Shown here piece by piece: positions 44,217-46,802 of a stretch of DNA of 46,802 nt (the first letter of the stretch is position 1; each line of letters begins with the position of its first letter). The notes beneath the pieces are model-generated. The model saw nothing but the letters and a program-made list of their open reading frames with translations. It was not told where the DNA came from and searched no databases. Source of the DNA: an uncultured Eubacteriales bacterium (GTDB lineage Bacteria; Bacillota; Clostridia; Christensenellales; CAG-138); NCBI GenBank assembly GCA_900545265.1, contig UQYI01000022.1, positions 1-46,802 on the forward strand. Reading direction: 5' to 3'. Position numbers and translations under genes: made by a program.

Positions 44217-44238
44217 TTATGAAACGCACGTTTCATAA
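44217..44238. promoter_or_regulatory. Palindromic operator
   Basis: TTATGAAACG, CA, CGTTTCATAA: a perfect 10+10 inverted repeat, about 5 bases downstream of the predicted transcription start. Size and symmetry fit a dimeric TetR-type repressor site. No intact regulator gene is next to it. Confidence 0.6.
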
Positions 44239-44328
44239 CGTGTGTTTTTATCATTGCATGCTGAGTGACCGCAATGTCAAAAGCATTTTGATTTCAACAG
44301 GTCATTAAAATATCGAGAGAGGATCATT

Positions 44329-44940
44329 ATGAACAAACGTCTTATTTTGTATGTGCATGGACAAGGAGGTTGTGCTGAAGAAGCCTCCGTTTATGAGCCA
44401 TTATTCCCTGATTGTGCAGTAAAAGGGATGGTGTATACTGCTACTTCTCCATGGGAAGCTCGGGAAGAGTTTCCTGCCGTCTTTGACTGCATGTGTAGCG
44501 ACAGTGAGAGAATAACCCTGATTGCAAACAGCATAGGTGCTTACTTTTCCATGGAGGCACTGCCCCAAAGCAAATTGGAGAAAGCCTACTTCATTTCACC
44601 GATTGTGCATATGGAGAAGCTTATTGAAACCATGATGGGTTGGGCAAATGTTACGGAAAAAGAATTACAAAAAAGAAAACGCATAGAAACAGACTTTGGG
44701 CAAACTCTTTCCTGGGAGTATCTTAACTATGTGCGCACTCATCCGCAAAAATGGAATGTTCCTACCCGCATCTTATACGGAGAAACAGATGCACTTACCA
44801 GTTTGGATACTATTACCGACTTTGCCCGCACCCACCACGCCGCATTGACTGTCATGACTCATGGAGAGCACTGGTTCCACACTCATGAGCAGATGGAATT
44901 TCTTTTTCAATGGCTTAAAGAAACTGAAGAAAATTTTTAA
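44329..44940 (+). CDS. Small alpha/beta hydrolase
   Basis: 203 residues with the alpha/beta hydrolase fold. The nucleophile is Ser68 in LIANSIGAYF (Asn-x-Ser-x-Gly rather than Gly-x-Ser), with Asp154 (YGETDALTS) and His178 or His181 (HGEHWFH) completing the triad. The N-terminal LILYVHGQGG forms the oxyanion region. No signal peptide. GAGAGGA lies 5 bases upstream of the ATG. A long leader of about 115 bases contains the palindromic operator, so repression is likely. Substrate unknown. Confidence 0.85.
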   Translation: MNKRLILYVHGQGGCAEEASVYEPLFPDCAVKGMVYTATSPWEAREEFPAVFDCMCSDSERITLIANSIGAYFSMEALPQSKLEKAYFISPIVHMEKLIETMMGWANVTEKELQKRKRIETDFGQTLSWEYLNYVRTHPQKWNVPTRILYGETDALTSLDTITDFARTHHAALTVMTHGEHWFHTHEQMEFLFQWLKETEENF

Positions 44941-44948
44941 CATACTCT

Positions 44949-45323
44949 TTGGGTAATAGCGGACTTGTGTCTATATTGGGCGGCCAGAATCTATATCTAT
45001 ATAGAATCACGTACATTCATACAAGAAATGTATGTTCTAAAAAAGCAGTCCGGATATGTCATTCTTGTATACTGAAAGATTGCATGGCAAAACTTTACCA
45101 GAAATCCAGAAAAAACAGGTTCGGCATATATACTTTTGAAACCTGAATATATCCGCCCGAATATACAAAGTACTACTATACAATAGAAAGAGACAGCTGG
45201 AAATGGCCAGACATGCTCCGGAAAGTGTATCAGCATACATTTTCAAAAGAACGTGTGCAGGTAGACAACAGCGTGGATGCAATTATGAACGGGCTGTTTG
45301 ATGATTTTAAAAAGAATGAATAA
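44949..45323 (+). pseudogene. Degraded ORF with an internal stop, unknown
   Basis: One reading frame runs from 44949 to TAA at 45321, broken by TGA at 45144-45146. Before the stop it reads KLYQKSRKNRFGIYTFET; after it, SWKWPDMLRKVYQHTFSKER and VDAIMNGLFDDFKKNE. The second part looks like a real soluble protein end, and NGLFD-type endings occur in TetR regulators, but this is only a hint. I cannot name the family. Region 45324-45456 holds only short frames and small inverted repeats. Confidence 0.3.
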
Positions 45324-45456
45324 TTCCTCATTTGAGGAAACTTTCGTGGGAAAAATATTCCCAGATGTGTCGCAAATCGATACCGAAATGGGAAAATATG
45401 ACAAAATTGTCAAAACGAACCAGAAAATAAGCCCGAAAACGTCTATAAATACAAGA

Positions 45457-45482
45457 AAAAGTGCCCGCAAGCAGGCACTTTT
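45457..45482. terminator. Terminator-like hairpin
   Basis: A 9-base stem (45457-45465 with 45474-45482) with A and T runs on both sides, usable in either direction. Confidence 0.7.
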
Positions 45483-45526
45483 CCTATTTTAGCAAAGAAC
45501 CGTAATTTTGATAGAAACCCGTTAAG

Positions 45527-45580
45527 GGGGTGCAACTTTGATTTAGAGGGGGGTGCAATTTTTAATTTGAGGGGTTGCAT
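45527..45580. repeat. Three GGGGTGCA-type iterated motifs, possible IS end
   Basis: GGGGTGCAA at 45527-45535 and 45550-45558 and GGGGTTGCA at 45571-45579, spaced 23 and 21 bases. Iterated terminal motifs of this kind are seen at IS21-like ends; no transposase gene lies within the window. Confidence 0.45.
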
Positions 45581-45665
45581 TGCTTTTATGTTGCTTGATT
45601 CAAAAATGCAGAAGGTTCGGAACATCATCGAAAATGTTTAACCTTTGTCATAGAAAACTACAACA

Positions 45666-45698
45666 CCCAGCTATCAAGAAGTCTTCTTGATAGCTGGG
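45666..45698. repeat. Perfect 16-base inverted repeat
   Basis: CCCAGCTATCAAGAAG (45666-45681) and its exact complement (45683-45698), one base apart. It lies 17 bases past the 3' end of the minus-strand small ORF and could be its terminator, with a GTTGTAGTTTTC tail on that strand. Confidence 0.7.
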
Positions 45699-45714
45699 CG
45701 TTCCTTGATTTGTC

Positions 45715-45831
45715 TCAGTTTAATAGCGTGGTTGATGCTTTTGCCAGGTTTGCTGCAACGATGATAAAGTCCAGAAGGATATCAACCAGTTCCTCGTCGG
45801 GGTTCATCGTCTTGTTTTCAGACTCGTACAT
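45715..45831 (-). CDS. Small mobile-element ORF (38 residues)
   Basis: A frame from ATG at 45831 to TGA at 45715, starting MYESENKTMNPDEELVDILL and ending ASTTLLN. GGGAGG lies about 9 bases before the ATG. It resembles the short proteins with an EELVDVL helix found next to sigma-like genes and recombinases in clostridial integrative elements; function unknown. In such elements a recombinase would be expected next on the left, but none is present. Confidence 0.6.
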   Translation of the reverse strand: MYESENKTMNPDEELVDILLDFIIVAANLAKASTTLLN

Positions 45832-45937
45832 TCTTTGTCACCTCCCGTATTCGGCAGTATCGTTTTGCCTCTTACACTTGCCACCGGACACGGGATCGCC
45901 GTTTGGTCCCCAAAGCAGAGATAATTTTTAGAGAATT

Positions 45938-46305
45938 TTACAAATGGGTCAAAACCTTATCTCTGCGGTACACGAAGGCTTTTCGAGAGATGTTCAGGGA
46001 TGCCGCCGAAGCACGCTCGGAAAGGTCTGCCATGATGGCTTTGCAAATTGCCAGTTCCTCCGGTGCGAGGGTTGATAGAAGAAGATGCAGCGCATCGTGC
46101 AACTCGGTTTCCTCGGCTTTCCCATCGACCTCTGCAAACGCATCTGGTATATCATCAAGCCAGGGCCTTTCATCACCCACATCGTTTGTAGTGGTGTAAT
46201 CCAGGGAGATGGAGTCTCCGGCTCATCATCCCCGACAATCAGATAATAGTCGCCAACCAGTTCATACTTCAGCCCTGTGCGTTCATCTGCGACAAATCTC
46301 TCCAT
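45938..46305 (-). pseudogene. Sigma-70-like helix-turn-helix gene of a mobile element, frameshifted
   Basis: The start MERFVADERTGLKYELVGDYYL has GGAGG 8 bases upstream (ATG at 46305). After DDEPE the family-like sequence continues only in another frame: SISLDYTTTNDVGDERPW, then a helical region ending in APEELAICKAIM and SRKAFVYRRDKVLTHL, like sigma region 4. A one-base indel near 46215-46225 accounts for it. Such sigma-like proteins are common in clostridial conjugative elements. Confidence 0.65.
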
Positions 46306-46378
46306 TCGCATAACCTCCCGTTCCTTTCTGTAATCACAGTAGCAGGAGGAATAGCGGAAATCGAATGTGCGGATAGTA

Positions 46379-46418
46379 AAAAGCGCCGTCCCGGAATCAC
46401 TTCCAAGACGGCGCTTTT
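46379..46418. terminator. Strong bidirectional terminator hairpin
   Basis: A 12-base perfect stem (46379-46390 with 46407-46418) with AAAA and TTTT flanks, between the sigma-like remnant and the structured region. Confidence 0.8.
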
Positions 46419-46446
46419 CTGCTGCGGATCAGAGCGAACACTTTAC

Positions 46447-46545
46447 GGCGAAACCGCCGCTGAAGAAATAGGTGTTCGTCCAATACCTGTTTGATGGAGC
46501 AGGGGTCTCCAAGGATGAACACCCCTCTGATGCTCCGGTTTCGCC
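46447..46545. repeat. Nested inverted-repeat element with two alternative folds
   Basis: An outer 10-base perfect pair (46447-46456 with 46536-46545) encloses an 11-base pair (46471-46481 with 46513-46523, one G-T on the plus-strand RNA, A-C mismatch on the minus). A rival fold pairs GGAGCA (46496-46501) with TGCTCC (46531-46536) and GGGGT with ACCCC (46502-46506, 46521-46525). The minus strand also has a startless open frame over this stretch, ending TGA at 46429, which I do not recognise. The segment 46546-46668 shows nothing else. Confidence 0.6.
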
Positions 46546-46668
46546 TTCAAAGGCCATTTCAATAGTATAGGTGCTTGCTTGCCAGAGGCGATACAATGGT
46601 GCGCAGAATGTCTGTCGGCTTACGATGTTTTTTCTTCATCATCATAGACACTTTCTAAAAATCTTGGG

Positions 46669-46802
46669 TCAGCCCATATCGGCGGACAGTGCCTTGTCGA
46701 TTTGGGCTTGCAGTGCCTCCGCCTGCTTCTTTTCCGTAATAGCACCCACGATGGGGTCACCCACGATATTGCCGTTGCGGTCAACCACATAGGTGGTGGG
46801 GT
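46669..46802 (-). CDS. Redoxin / TlpA-like thioredoxin-fold protein, C-terminus only
   Basis: 44 codons of a minus-strand gene that runs off the right edge. It begins PTTYVVDRNGNIVGDPIVG and ends KALSADMG before TGA. PTTYVVD with the cis-proline, followed by a D-x-x-G-x-I strand, is typical of TlpA/ResA-like thioredoxin-fold proteins. The CxxC active site would lie outside the window. Confidence 0.75.
   Translation of the reverse strand, partial: PTTYVVDRNGNIVGDPIVGAITEKKQAEALQAQIDKALSADMG

Noticed and set aside
45243..45470. Hydrophobic 75-codon minus-strand frame
   Set aside because: AT-rich, no ribosome site, spans a hairpin and the opposite-strand remnant; likely chance.

Overview
The window looks like chromosomal DNA of an anaerobic, low-to-middle GC Gram-positive bacterium (Bacillota, most likely class Clostridia). 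The signs are strong AGGAGG-type ribosome sites, sigma-A promoters with 16-18 base spacers, a T-box leader in front of valS, the Bacillus-like order miaB-ymcA-mutS-mutL-miaA-ynbB, and a fermentative histidine pathway that ends in formate-tetrahydrofolate ligase. The genus cannot be fixed by eye. Both ends look worn: a broken ABC transporter on the left and remnants of a mobile element on the right.

Layout. 1-1.1 kb: damaged ABC transporter ATPase and permease. 1.1-2.1 kb: a cysteine-rich small protein divergent from lexA, with an SOS-like operator between them. 2.1-10.7 kb, minus strand: one long DNA-repair and tRNA-modification operon (miaB, ymcA-like, mutS, mutL, miaA, ynbB-like) from a single clear promoter. 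10.75-11.46 kb: an AT-rich insert-like patch with a MazG-like pyrophosphatase and a tiny ORF. 11.5-12.17 kb: seven tRNA genes (Pro, Glu, CAT, Asp, Thr, Tyr, Leu in transcription order) with promoter and terminator. 12.2-16.1 kb: a HerA-like ATPase, then an SPFH zinc-ribbon protein paired with a membrane Tim44-like zinc-ribbon protein. 16.2-22.8 kb: operon hutU-ftcD-fchA-hutI-fhs, which can take urocanate to glutamate, ammonia and formate with ATP from one-carbon tetrahydrofolate; no hutH is present. 23-25.9 kb: valS behind a T-box riboswitch with a GUC specifier. 25.9-35.4 kb: a long minus operon (ABC-F, unknown 308-residue protein, pyrimidine nucleoside phosphorylase, polA, coaE, lytic transglycosylase, lspA, rluD-like). 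35.5-37.9 kb: NlpC/P60 wall hydrolase and a PflA-like radical SAM protein. 38.0-38.6 kb: nitroreductase pseudogene. 38.6-41.1 kb: HAD phosphatase, folate-type ECF S component and folC. 41.2-44.1 kb: ptsI and a CofE-like ligase, convergent. 44.2-46.8 kb: a small hydrolase behind a perfect palindromic operator, then mobile-element debris, a nested inverted-repeat structure, and the end of a redoxin gene.

Most genes are ordinary housekeeping genes. The best leads are the nested structure at 46447-46545, two promoters placed exactly for leaderless mRNAs (35544 and 41076), an ATC codon where the folT-like start should be, the lexA-linked ferredoxin-like small protein, the unknown 308-residue protein in the polA operon, and the SPFH/Tim44-like pair. 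All calls come from reading the sequence; no database search was run.
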